Below are positions 52,441 to 60,052 of a DNA stretch of 64,000 nt, piece by piece. A program made the translations under genes and the position numbers. The stretch is from contig NZ_CP060725.1 of NCBI RefSeq assembly GCF_003797775.2, positions 2,412,001 through 2,476,000 of the forward strand. The letters are read 5' to 3'. This DNA is from Sphingopyxis sp. OPL5. Its GTDB lineage: Bacteria > Pseudomonadota > Alphaproteobacteria > Sphingomonadales > Sphingomonadaceae. The notes beneath the pieces are model-generated. The model did not search any database, was not told where the DNA came from, and saw only the letters and a list, made by a program, of their open reading frames with translations. How positions within the stretch are numbered: position 1 is the stretch's first letter; each line of letters begins with the position of its first letter.

Positions 52441-53013
52441 ATGGATGCGATCATGCTGGCGCTCGTCGCGGTGGCGCTGGCCAACGCCGACGGACGGACG
52501 GGGATTTTCCTGTCGCACCTGCTCGCCGCGCGCGACGACCGGCGGCTGGTGTTCGGCATCGCGGTCGGTGCATTCGTCGTCAATGCGGTGATCGCGGCGG
52601 TTGCCGGATCGATCGCCAACCGGATGATCGGGCAGGGCATCGTCGCGCTGCTCGTCGCCTTCGCGCTGCTGTCGGCGGCGGTGGCGCTCGCGTGGCGCGG
52701 GCGGCTGACGCTCGCCGACGATCGCGTGCTGACCGCGCCGGTACCGCTGCTCGCGGTGCGGATGCTGTTGATCCAGTTCGGCGACCGCAGCCATTTCCTG
52801 ATCGGCGCGCTCGCGGCGACGAGCGGCGCGGGGCATTGGGCCGCGGCGGGCGGGCTGGCCGGATGGACGATCGCGATGCTGCCCTTCCTGGCTTTTGGAC
52901 CCGCGCTCGTCGATCGGCTGGGCGCGAAGATCGTGCGCTGGGCGGCGGCGCTCATTCTGGCGATCTGGGGGCTGCGCAGCGCGATGACGGCGTTCGGGAT
53001 GCTCGGCCAGTAA
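52441..53013 (+). CDS. TMEM165/GDT1-like membrane transporter
   Basis: A 190-residue six-helix membrane protein. The second GDT1 signature is FGDRSHFL, matching the E-x-G-D-K/R-S/T form except that Gln (QFGDRS) takes the Glu place; the first copy is degenerate (NADGRT). GDT1 proteins carry calcium or manganese with the two acidic motifs in the membrane; the missing acids suggest altered ion use or a divergent subfamily. ATG 52441 gives the first hydrophobic helix. It is 25 bases after the HPt-like gene and 89 bases before dps. Confidence 0.75.
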   Translation: MDAIMLALVAVALANADGRTGIFLSHLLAARDDRRLVFGIAVGAFVVNAVIAAVAGSIANRMIGQGIVALLVAFALLSAAVALAWRGRLTLADDRVLTAPVPLLAVRMLLIQFGDRSHFLIGALAATSGAGHWAAAGGLAGWTIAMLPFLAFGPALVDRLGAKIVRWAAALILAIWGLRSAMTAFGMLGQ

Positions 53014-53084
53014 TCGATTTTATCGATCATTCAGCGTGAAAGGCTGCGTGGGACCATGGGCTTTCCGATCCCTATATCGATAGG
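53013..53084. promoter_or_regulatory. Two palindromes upstream of dps
   Basis: ATCGATTTTATCGAT (53013-53027) is an inverted repeat with 3-base centre overlapping the previous stop, and CCTATATCGATAGG (53071-53084) has CCTAT/ATAGG arms. Both share ATCGAT. Their position in the short region before dps suggests operators for an oxidative-stress regulator (OxyR/LysR-like), not proven. Confidence 0.5.
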
Positions 53085-53102
53085 ACAGGAAAGGAGGGTG
53101 TC

Positions 53103-53558
53103 ATGCCCGACCATAATCAGCCCGCCGTCGCCGATGCGCTCAACGCGCTGCTCGCCGACAGTCTCGCGCTCTATCTCAAGACGAAAAATTATCACTGGCA
53201 CGTTCAGGGGCCGCATTTTCGCGAACGGCACCTGTTGTTCGACGAACAGGCGACGCAGATACTCGCCACCACCGACCTGATCGCCGAGCGCGTGCGCAAG
53301 AATGGCGCCGCGACCTTGCGTTCGATCGGCGACGTCGGCCGCCGCCAGTCGATCCGCGACGACGATGCCGCGGGCGTCGATGCCGAAACGATGGTCCGCA
53401 CGCTGGCCGCCGACAACAAGACGCTGCTGGCGCAGATCAAGGAGGTCAAGGCGGCGGCGGAAAAGGCCGGCGATATCGCGACGAGCGGCCTGGTCGACGG
53501 CTGGGCCGACGAGACCGAGCAGCGGGTTTGGTTTCTGGAGGCGACCGCGGGTTATTGA
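53103..53558 (+). CDS. dps: Dps-family ferroxidase/DNA-protecting protein
   Basis: A 151-residue Dps (miniferritin), storing iron and protecting DNA in a dodecamer. The ferroxidase residues are H31, H43, D58 and E62, at exactly the family spacing, in KNYHWHVQGPHF and TTDLIAERV. The N-terminus is short, so strong DNA binding by a basic tail is not expected. AAGGAGGGTGTC precedes ATG 53103, an excellent ribosome site. It is monocistronic, with palindromes upstream and a terminator downstream. Confidence 0.96.
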   Translation: MPDHNQPAVADALNALLADSLALYLKTKNYHWHVQGPHFRERHLLFDEQATQILATTDLIAERVRKNGAATLRSIGDVGRRQSIRDDDAAGVDAETMVRTLAADNKTLLAQIKEVKAAAEKAGDIATSGLVDGWADETEQRVWFLEATAGY

Positions 53559-53600
53559 GCGGCAACTATCGACGCTTGATAGCCGACACACCTTTAATCC

Positions 53601-53676
53601 GTTCGTGTCGAGCGAAGTCGGGGCACCCCGAAGGCATGCATTACTGCAGGGGGTCTCGACTTCGCTCGACACGAAT
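53601..53676. repeat. Inverted dispersed repeat with GTTCGTGTCGAGCGAAGTCG arms
   Basis: Arm 53601-53620 and arm 53657-53676 are reverse complements at 19 of 20 positions around a 36-base centre. I recall this sequence, around TTCGTGTCGAGCGAAGTCGAG, as a common repeat in sphingomonad genomes. It follows dps by 42 bases. Confidence 0.88.
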
Positions 53677-53727
53677 GGAGATGGGGGGCTCGCACCGTAA
53701 GATATGTGCCGCCACGCCCCCCAACGA

Positions 53728-53755
53728 AAAAGGGCGGCCTCTCGGCCGCCCTTTT
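53728..53755. terminator. Bidirectional intrinsic terminator between dps and the cold-shock gene
   Basis: AAAAGGGCGGCC and GGCCGCCCTTTT pair over 12 positions with a TCTC loop. It has the A/T ends needed on both strands, so it ends both the dps transcript and that of the double cold-shock gene, whose stop is at 53778. Confidence 0.92.
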
Positions 53756-53777
53756 CCTTATCCGTTCGGACCGTAAT

Positions 53778-54590
53778 TCAGTCCTGATGCGGCTGGATGT
53801 TCACCGCGGCGAACTTGCCGCGATCATCGACTTCGATGTCGAAAGCGACGCGGTCGCCTTCCTCGAGGCCGGTCATGCCGGCGCGCTGCACCGCGCTGAT
53901 GTGGACGAAGGCATCGGCCTGTCCGTCGTCACGCGCGATAAAGCCGAAGCCCTTGGTGGTGTTGAAGAACTTCACCGTGCCCGAGGTGCGTTCGCCGGTC
54001 AGCTGACGCCGGCCGCGGGCACCGCCCGGTGCGGGACGGTCGCCGCCGAAGCCGCCGCGGTCACCGCGATCGTCGCGGCGCGGGGCGCTGTCCTCGATCG
54101 GCATCGGTTCGCCTTCGATCTTCAGGTCGATCGCCGACACCTTGCCGTTGCGTTCGACGAGGGTGAAGCCGAGCGGCTGGCCCGAGGCCAGGCCCTGCAG
54201 GCCCGCCTGTTCGACCGCGCTGATGTGCACGAACACATCCTCGCCGCCGTCGTCGCGCGCGACGAAGCCGAAGCCCTTCGACGGGTTGAAGAATTTGACG
54301 GTGCCATTGCCTTCGCCGACGACCTGCGCCGGCATGCCGCCGCCGCGTCCGCCGCCGAAGCCACCACCGCCGCCGCCACGATCGCCGCCGCCGAAGCCGC
54401 CGCGATCACCGCCGCCGAAACCGCCCCCACGGTCCCCGCCGCCGCCACTGCGATCGCCGAAGCCGCCGCGCGACGCGCCGCCGCCATAGCTGTCACCGCC
54501 ATAGGGCGCCGGTTCGAAGCTGTCGAAATTGCCGAAATCATCGCGCTTACCGCGCCCCCGATGGCCACGGCGGTCTTTGTTGAAACTCAT
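53778..54590 (-). CDS. Double cold-shock-domain RNA chaperone with Gly/Arg-rich arm
   Basis: A 270-residue protein. Residues 1-88 are a Gly/Arg/Asp-rich, disordered arm with repeated GGDRGG and GGGFGG units. Two cold-shock domains follow, about 96-158 and 203-266, each with RNP1 (SKGFGFVARDD, TKGFGFIARDD) and RNP2 (VFVHISAV, AFVHISAV), separated by a second short RGG-like linker. Such proteins melt RNA structure and bind single strands. It has a 261-base divergent upstream region shared with the RNase D gene. The 5' leader may have a cold-shock role, but no box was recognised. Confidence 0.93.
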   Translation of the reverse strand: MSFNKDRRGHRGRGKRDDFGNFDSFEPAPYGGDSYGGGASRGGFGDRSGGGGDRGGGFGGGDRGGFGGGDRGGGGGGFGGGRGGGMPAQVVGEGNGTVKFFNPSKGFGFVARDDGGEDVFVHISAVEQAGLQGLASGQPLGFTLVERNGKVSAIDLKIEGEPMPIEDSAPRRDDRGDRGGFGGDRPAPGGARGRRQLTGERTSGTVKFFNTTKGFGFIARDDGQADAFVHISAVQRAGMTGLEEGDRVAFDIEVDDRGKFAAVNIQPHQD

Positions 54591-54851
54591 TGTCTGATAG
54601 TCGCTTTCGGTCGTCCACGCTCCGTTACCACCGGCTCCTTGCGCCGGACGGAGACGCAGTTCACCCTTGGCACAGACTCGCCCCGTGCCGCTAACGGCGC
54701 AATATATAACCTAAATGACCGGCCGCTGCGAACAGAAAATTCGCGGGCTTCGTCGCGATGCGGGCAGCGTCCGTCGCACCCGCCCGGCGCGCCCGCGGCG
54801 CGGGCAAAACCAGTCATTGAGCCGCAAGGCGGCTTGGCCTAAGGCGAGGCC

Positions 54852-55469
54852 ATGACAGTCTATTTTCATGAAGAGGATCTGCCCGAGGGCGTGCTGGGTC
54901 CGGGTGCGGTTGCGATCGATACCGAGACGATGGGGCTCAACCCGCTGCGCGACCGGCTGTGCCTGGTTCAGATCAGCGACGGGTCGGGCGACGAGCATCT
55001 CGTCCGCTTCGGTCCCGGCAGCGCCTATGACGCGCCGGTGCTGAAGGCGATACTGACCGATGCCAACCGGTTGAAATTGTTCCATTTCGCGCGTTTCGAC
55101 ATCGCCGCGCTGCAGCAGGCGCTCGGCGTCGTGACCGCGCCGGTCTATTGCACCAAGATCGCCTCGCGGCTGATCCGCACCTACACCGACCGCCACGGGC
55201 TGAAGGAACTGGTCCGCGAATTGCTGGGCCAGGAGGTGTCGAAACAGCAGCAGTCGAGCGACTGGGGTGCCGCAACGCTGAGCGACGCGCAGCGCGACTA
55301 TGCCGCGAGCGACGTGCGCTTCCTCCACGCGATGAAGGAGATCCTCGACGCGCGGCTGGTCCGCGAGGGACGCATGGAACTGGCGCAATCCTGTTTCGAC
55401 TTCCTGCCGACGCGCGCGGCGCTCGACCTCGCGGGTTGGCCCGAGGCCGATATTTTCGCGCACAGCTGA
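54852..55469 (+). CDS. rnd: RNase D-like 3'-5' exoribonuclease (DEDDy)
   Basis: A 205-residue exonuclease of the RNase D family. The DEDD motifs are AIDTETMGL (D23, E25), then FHFARFDIAAL and YAASDVRFLHAM, with the tyrosine of the DEDDy group. It lacks the HRDC domain, so it is the short form that often sits before lptC in alphaproteobacteria. Spacing to lptC is 13 bases, hence an operon. It trims RNA ends; the relation to LPS transport is only genomic. Confidence 0.92.
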   Translation: MTVYFHEEDLPEGVLGPGAVAIDTETMGLNPLRDRLCLVQISDGSGDEHLVRFGPGSAYDAPVLKAILTDANRLKLFHFARFDIAALQQALGVVTAPVYCTKIASRLIRTYTDRHGLKELVRELLGQEVSKQQQSSDWGAATLSDAQRDYAASDVRFLHAMKEILDARLVREGRMELAQSCFDFLPTRAALDLAGWPEADIFAHS

Positions 55470-55482
55470 GGGGGCGATTCGC

Positions 55483-56121
55483 ATGTCCGCCCGCGCCGAT
55501 CATGATCGCACGATGCGCCAGTTGTGGGCGACCAGCGGGTCGAGCCACGACCGTGTCGTGCGCATCCTGCGCTTCGGCCTGCCGCTGGTGATCGGCGTCG
55601 TCGCCGCGGTGATGATTTTTTCGCCCTTCACCCAGCGGACCGAGGTCAGCTTCCTCTTGTCCAAGGACAAGGTCGAGGTGGCGCAGGAGCGAATGAAGGT
55701 GACCCGCGCCGAATATCGCGGGCAGGACACCAAGGGCCAGCCCTTCGCGCTCGTCGCGGGCAGCGCGGTACAGAAAAGCTCGGCGGAGCCGATCGTGCGG
55801 ATGGAGCAATTGTCGGGCGCCATCAACCTGGCCGACGGGCCCGCGACGATCGCGGCGGCGGCGGGGCAATATAATATGGACACCGAACAGGTCGCAGTGC
55901 CCGGCGCGGTGCGCGTGCGCAGCGCCGACGGATACCGGATCGACGCGAGCAATGTCGCGATCGATTTGAAGTCGCGCAGCCTGACGGGCCGCGGCGGGGT
56001 CAACGGCACGTTGAACATCGGCAATTTTTCGGCCAACGCGCTGTCGGCCGATCTCGACACGCGCGTCGTCCGCCTGTCGGGCAATGCCCGGCTGAGGATC
56101 AATCAGGGAGTGCTGAAATGA
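55483..56121 (+). CDS. lptC: LPS export ABC transporter periplasmic protein LptC
   Basis: A 212-residue bitopic membrane protein. A single helix at about 28-46 (LRFGLPLVIGVVAAVMIF) anchors it; the rest is the beta-jellyroll of the Lpt bridge, seen as VSFLLSKDKVEVAQERMKVT and GRGGVNGTLNIGNFSANALS. It takes LPS from LptFG and hands it to LptA. Four-base overlap with lptA (ATGA). The usual next genes (lptB) are not in this operon. Confidence 0.94.
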   Translation: MSARADHDRTMRQLWATSGSSHDRVVRILRFGLPLVIGVVAAVMIFSPFTQRTEVSFLLSKDKVEVAQERMKVTRAEYRGQDTKGQPFALVAGSAVQKSSAEPIVRMEQLSGAINLADGPATIAAAAGQYNMDTEQVAVPGAVRVRSADGYRIDASNVAIDLKSRSLTGRGGVNGTLNIGNFSANALSADLDTRVVRLSGNARLRINQGVLK

Positions 56122-56702
56122 CCGCAACGCCGCGCCTGGGGGGATTGCGCAGCCTGATCTTGGCGGGCGCGAGCTTCGCGCTGACCAGTCTCGCGATCCT
56201 GTCGGGCGGCAGCGGCGGCGCCCCGGCGCGGGCGCAGGCGCTCGCCAACCACAACAGCAACGCCCCCGTTGATTTCAGCGCCGGCAGCATCGAGGTGCAG
56301 GACCGGTCCGACCGCGTCGTGCTGTCGGGTGGGGTGCGGGTGACGCAGGCGGGCATGACCGTGACCTCGCAGCGCATGACCGTCGCTTATTCGCGGCAGG
56401 GCGGCACCGACGTCAACCGGCTCGACGCGACCGGCGGCGTCGTGGTGACCAAGGGCGACGAGCGCGCAACGGGCAATGTCGCGATCTACGACCTCGACAA
56501 GCGGCTGATCACGATGGTCGGCAATGTCCAGCTGACCCAGCGCGGCAACCGCCTGAACGGCGGGCGGCTGGTGATCGACCTCAATTCGGGGCGCGCGACG
56601 GTCGATGGGCGCGGCGCGACGCGCGGACCCGACGGCAATGTCGTCCCGGGTGCGGGCGGGCGCGTGACCGGCACCTTCACCGTTCCCGAACGCAAGCAGT
56701 AA
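56118..56702 (+). CDS. lptA: LPS transport periplasmic protein LptA (OstA)
   Basis: A 194-residue periplasmic protein. An N-terminal hydrophobic segment (LRSLILAGASFALTSLAIL) with a GGSGGAPARAQA region acts as signal peptide, followed by the OstA beta-jellyroll: DFSAGSIEVQDRSDRVVLSG, then GDERATGNVAIYDLDKRLIT and LTQRGNRLNGGRLVIDLNSG. It polymerises across the periplasm to carry LPS. It overlaps lptC and closes the operon. Confidence 0.95.
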   Translation: MTATPRLGGLRSLILAGASFALTSLAILSGGSGGAPARAQALANHNSNAPVDFSAGSIEVQDRSDRVVLSGGVRVTQAGMTVTSQRMTVAYSRQGGTDVNRLDATGGVVVTKGDERATGNVAIYDLDKRLITMVGNVQLTQRGNRLNGGRLVIDLNSGRATVDGRGATRGPDGNVVPGAGGRVTGTFTVPERKQ

Positions 56703-56832
56703 CGGCCTCTAAGTCAAGACGAATTCCGACCCGCGCGGCGGGCGCGGCTCATCACTTTCGCCCGTTACTTGCGATATCCCGGTTTCGTGTCACTATTCCC
56801 CTGTGATTTTTCAGAAGTGGGGGAGGCGAGTC

Positions 56833-57630
56833 GTGTCGATTTCCGAAAGCTTTCTTGATACGATATTCACCGTGACCGATCCCGATGCGCGGTTGCGCAA
56901 GCCGGGCGCGCTGTTCGAGTTCGAAACATGGCGGGCGGGCGACGCGCTGCCCGCCGGCGCCGCGGTCGGCGGGTTCAAGACGATCCCCAAGAACAGCAAG
57001 GTGAAGGTCGAGCAGATCAAGATCGAACCGTCGGGGAGCCAGTCGAAGATCGTCTTCGCGCTGGTGGCGCCGGCGGCGGGCGGCGCGGCGCTGGGGTGGA
57101 CCTCGACGCGCAATTTCAGCGGCAGTTTTCGCAACGTCACGCTGGGCAAGATCGCTCCCGCGCCGGGAGCGGGGCAGTTCGGACCCAATGCGGCGTGGAA
57201 GGGCGGCGCCTATCAGGGCCAGATCACGCTGGTCCCGATCGTCGACCGGACGCTCGAGATCGAATATCTGTCGGAGGCGATCGTCGCGCCCTATCAGCAG
57301 ATGGTCGCGGCGGCGGCGGCGGACGGGATCGCGATCCTGCTCAATTCGGGCTTTCGCACCTATGCCAACCAGAAATATCTCTATGAGGGCTATGTCGCGG
57401 GACGGCCGGGGTTCAACAAGGCCGCCAAGCCCGGGTCGTCGAACCACCAGCACGGCATCGCGCTCGACATCGACACCGCGGGGGGACTCGGCAGCCCGAC
57501 CTATGACTGGCTGGCGAAGCATGCGACGCGCTTCGGTTTCATCCGCACCGTGCCGAGCGAAGCCTGGCATTGGGAGCATCGTCCCGCGGCGGCAGCGGCG
57601 GCGCGCGCCGCGGGCCGGCACCAGCTCTGA
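56833..57630 (+). CDS. VanY-type D-alanyl-D-alanine carboxypeptidase/peptidoglycan hydrolase
   Basis: A 265-residue peptidase. The C-terminal half is a VanY (M15B) domain with zinc motif SNHQHGIALDID and EAWHWEHRP, plus NSGFRTYANQKYLYEGYV. The first half, about residues 1-125, has repeated short beta strands and looks like an SH3-like targeting module. There is no signal peptide; export may need another route, or the enzyme acts inside during lysis. Start: GTG 56833 is best, since GGGGAGG lies six bases before it; GTG 56803 is the only other. Not in an operon. Confidence 0.85.
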   Translation: MSISESFLDTIFTVTDPDARLRKPGALFEFETWRAGDALPAGAAVGGFKTIPKNSKVKVEQIKIEPSGSQSKIVFALVAPAAGGAALGWTSTRNFSGSFRNVTLGKIAPAPGAGQFGPNAAWKGGAYQGQITLVPIVDRTLEIEYLSEAIVAPYQQMVAAAAADGIAILLNSGFRTYANQKYLYEGYVAGRPGFNKAAKPGSSNHQHGIALDIDTAGGLGSPTYDWLAKHATRFGFIRTVPSEAWHWEHRPAAAAAARAAGRHQL

Positions 57631-57773
57631 TCCGCGGCTGCGATTCACGGGAAAGGGGGCGCTAACCTTTTCCGTCAACGCAGCCGATACCATGGCGCGG
57701 CAAGGTGACGGCGGGACCAGACCATATGCGGCACCGGGGGGTGCGACGCCGCGCAGTAAAAGGCGCCCCGCCC

Positions 57774-57926
57774 ATGCGGTTCTCCCCGATTGTCACGCCG
57801 CGCCGGCCGCTGTTCGGTCGGCGGCTGACCACCATCGAAACCCCCGAACTTGCCGGCCCGACCAGCGAGGAACGGCGACTGATCGACCGCCTGCTGCGCC
57901 GGGCGGGATATCGCGATTCGCGGTAG
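57774..57926 (+). CDS. Possible 50-residue basic protein
   Basis: A short frame from ATG 57774, MRFSPIVTPRRPLFGRRLTT, then an amphipathic, acidic/basic helical end. It is arginine-rich and codon use fits GC-rich neighbours. No strong ribosome site and no recognised family. It lies directly before the dispersed repeat and could equally be non-coding. Confidence 0.4.
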   Translation: MRFSPIVTPRRPLFGRRLTTIETPELAGPTSEERRLIDRLLRRAGYRDSR

Positions 57927-57930
57927 AAGA

Positions 57931-58131
57931 AGAAAATCTCACGCAAAGGCGCAAAGGCGCAAAGAAAAAGGGTCTCACACAAAGACACAAAGATGTCGCG
58001 CCTGGTCGCTGGCATCGGCTCGTCGCCGCAGGCGACATTTTCAAAGGCGCTTCGCGCGATCCTCGCGCCGCGCCCGTGGCGTGCGCTGCCCTCTTTGTGT
58101 CTTTGTGTCTTTGTGCCTTCGCGTGAGATAT
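57931..58131. repeat. Inverted 8-base-periodic dispersed repeat, copy C
   Basis: The left part (57931-57996) is CTCACGCAAAGGCGCAAAGG with GCGCAAAG and AAAGACAC units at 8-base period; the right part (58090-58131) is its inverse, CTTTGTGTCTTTGTGTC with GCGTGAGA. Between them lie about 95 bases without a gene. The stretch 57927-58219 holds nothing else besides the Atm1 start region. Confidence 0.82.
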
Positions 58132-58219
58132 TCATGGTGCCGCGCGCGGAGGCATAAGCCAGCCTGTCGTCACCAACCCCGCTTGGCGTCGCGCTCTGGC
58201 CGCCCTACATGGGGCGCCG

Positions 58220-60034
58220 ATGCCGCCCGATACGCAAACTTCCGCCGATGCGGCCAAGGAACCGCCCGTGCTGGACACGCTGCGGCGCTTCCTGCCCTAT
58301 CTCTGGCCCGCCGGGCACACCGAGCACAAGCTGCGCATCATCGCCGCGGGGCTCATCGTGCTCGCGTCGAAGGGCGTCCAGCTGTCGATGGGGTTCCTGT
58401 ACGGCGCCGCGATCGACAAGATGGCGCCGGGGATGGAGCAGGGCGTCGCGCTCGCGATAGGGCTGGTGCTCGCTTATGCCGGCGCGCGCTTCGCCGGGGT
58501 GCTGTTCGACAATATGCGCAACGTCGTGTTCGAACGCGTCGGGCAGGATGCGACGCGTGAACTGGCGATCGCGACCTTCACCCACCTCCACGCGCTGAGC
58601 CTGCGCTTCCACCTCGCGCGGCGGACCGGCGAGGTCACCAAGGTGATCGAGCGCGGGACCAAGAGCATCGACACGATGCTCTATTTCCTGTTGTTCAACA
58701 TCGCGCCGACGATCGTCGAGCTGCTCGCGGTGCTGATCATCTTCTGGACCAAGTTCAGTTTCGGGCTCGCCAGCGCGACCGCGCTGATGGTGATCGTCTA
58801 TATCATCTTCACCCGCAAGGTGACCGACTGGCGCAATGCGCTCCGCGTCCGCATGAACGACCTCGACACGCTCACCGTCGGGCGCAGCGTCGACAGCCTG
58901 CTCAATTACGAGACGGTCAAATATTTCGGCGCCGAGGAGCGCGAAGCGGCGCGCTATCGCGACGTCGCCGACCAATATGCCAAGGCCGCGGTGAAGAGCG
59001 AGAACAGCCTCGCCTGGCTCAACATCGGGCAGAGTTTTGTCACCAACGCCGCGATGGCGGGGGCGATGGCGTACACCGTGTGGGGCTGGTCGAAGGGGCA
59101 ATATCAGGTCGGCGACGTGGTGCTGGTGAACACGCTGCTCGCGCAGCTGTTCCGCCCGCTCGACATGCTCGGCATGGTCTATCGCGTCATTCGCCAGGGG
59201 CTGATCGACATGGAGGCGATGTTCCGCCTGATCGACACCCCGCCCGAGGTGCGCGATGCCGAGGGCGCCTGGCCGCTGGTGGTGAACGGCGGTGCGGTGG
59301 CGTTCGACAATGTGGTGTTCGGCTATGAACCCGACCGGACGATCCTCAACGGGGTCAGCTTCGCGGTCGGCGCGGGCGAGACGCTGGCGATCGTCGGGCC
59401 GTCGGGTGCGGGCAAGTCGACGATCGCGCGGCTGCTCTTCCGTTTCTATGACCCGCAGGGCGGGCGGATCACCATCGACGATCAGGATATTGCCAAGGTC
59501 ACCCAGAAAAGCCTGCGCGCCGAGATCGGCATCGTCCCGCAGGACACGGTGCTGTTCAACGACAGCATCGGCTACAACATCGCCTATGGCCGCGAGGGCG
59601 CGCGTGCCGAAGAGATCGCGGCGGCGGCGGAGGGTGCGGCGATCGACACCTTCATCGGCATCCTGCCGCAGGGGTACGACACCGAGGTCGGCGAGCGCGG
59701 GCTGAAGCTGTCGGGCGGCGAGAAACAGCGCGTCGCCATCGCGCGCACCCTGCTCAAGAACCCGCCGGTGCTGATCCTCGACGAAGCGACGAGCGCGCTC
59801 GACAGTCGCACCGAGGCGGCGATCCAGGACACGCTCGACCGCATCGCCGAACGCCGCACCACGCTGGTGATCGCGCACCGCCTGTCGACGGTGACGGGCG
59901 CGGACCGGATCATCGTGCTCGACAAGGGCCGCGTGGCCGAGACCGGGACGCACGAGCAACTGCTGCGCATGCGCGGGCTCTACGCCGACATGTGGGCGCG
60001 GCAGCAGGCGGAGAAGGAGGAGGGGACGGTTTGA
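58220..60034 (+). CDS. atm1: Atm1-like ABC transporter (fused membrane and ATPase domains)
   Basis: A 604-residue half transporter with six membrane helices (about residues 40-320) and an ABC domain (about 350-590). Walker A is GPSGAGKST, the signature LSGGEKQR and Walker B LILDEATSALDS. It is close to the structurally studied Novosphingobium Atm1, which exports glutathione adducts, including metal conjugates, to the periplasm; FDNMRNVVFERVGQDATREL and GRSVDSLLNYETVKYFGAEE are strongly conserved in that group. ATG 58220 was used. It is monocistronic. A dimer would be needed. Confidence 0.95.
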   Translation: MPPDTQTSADAAKEPPVLDTLRRFLPYLWPAGHTEHKLRIIAAGLIVLASKGVQLSMGFLYGAAIDKMAPGMEQGVALAIGLVLAYAGARFAGVLFDNMRNVVFERVGQDATRELAIATFTHLHALSLRFHLARRTGEVTKVIERGTKSIDTMLYFLLFNIAPTIVELLAVLIIFWTKFSFGLASATALMVIVYIIFTRKVTDWRNALRVRMNDLDTLTVGRSVDSLLNYETVKYFGAEEREAARYRDVADQYAKAAVKSENSLAWLNIGQSFVTNAAMAGAMAYTVWGWSKGQYQVGDVVLVNTLLAQLFRPLDMLGMVYRVIRQGLIDMEAMFRLIDTPPEVRDAEGAWPLVVNGGAVAFDNVVFGYEPDRTILNGVSFAVGAGETLAIVGPSGAGKSTIARLLFRFYDPQGGRITIDDQDIAKVTQKSLRAEIGIVPQDTVLFNDSIGYNIAYGREGARAEEIAAAAEGAAIDTFIGILPQGYDTEVGERGLKLSGGEKQRVAIARTLLKNPPVLILDEATSALDSRTEAAIQDTLDRIAERRTTLVIAHRLSTVTGADRIIVLDKGRVAETGTHEQLLRMRGLYADMWARQQAEKEEGTV

Positions 60035-60052
60035 TCATTGCTAGAGGCGGAA

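Noticed and set aside
27445..58131. Whether the 8-base-periodic repeats are CRISPR arrays.
   Set aside because: There are no fixed repeat-spacer units or cas genes; the arrays are inverted and their unit length is about 8 bases.
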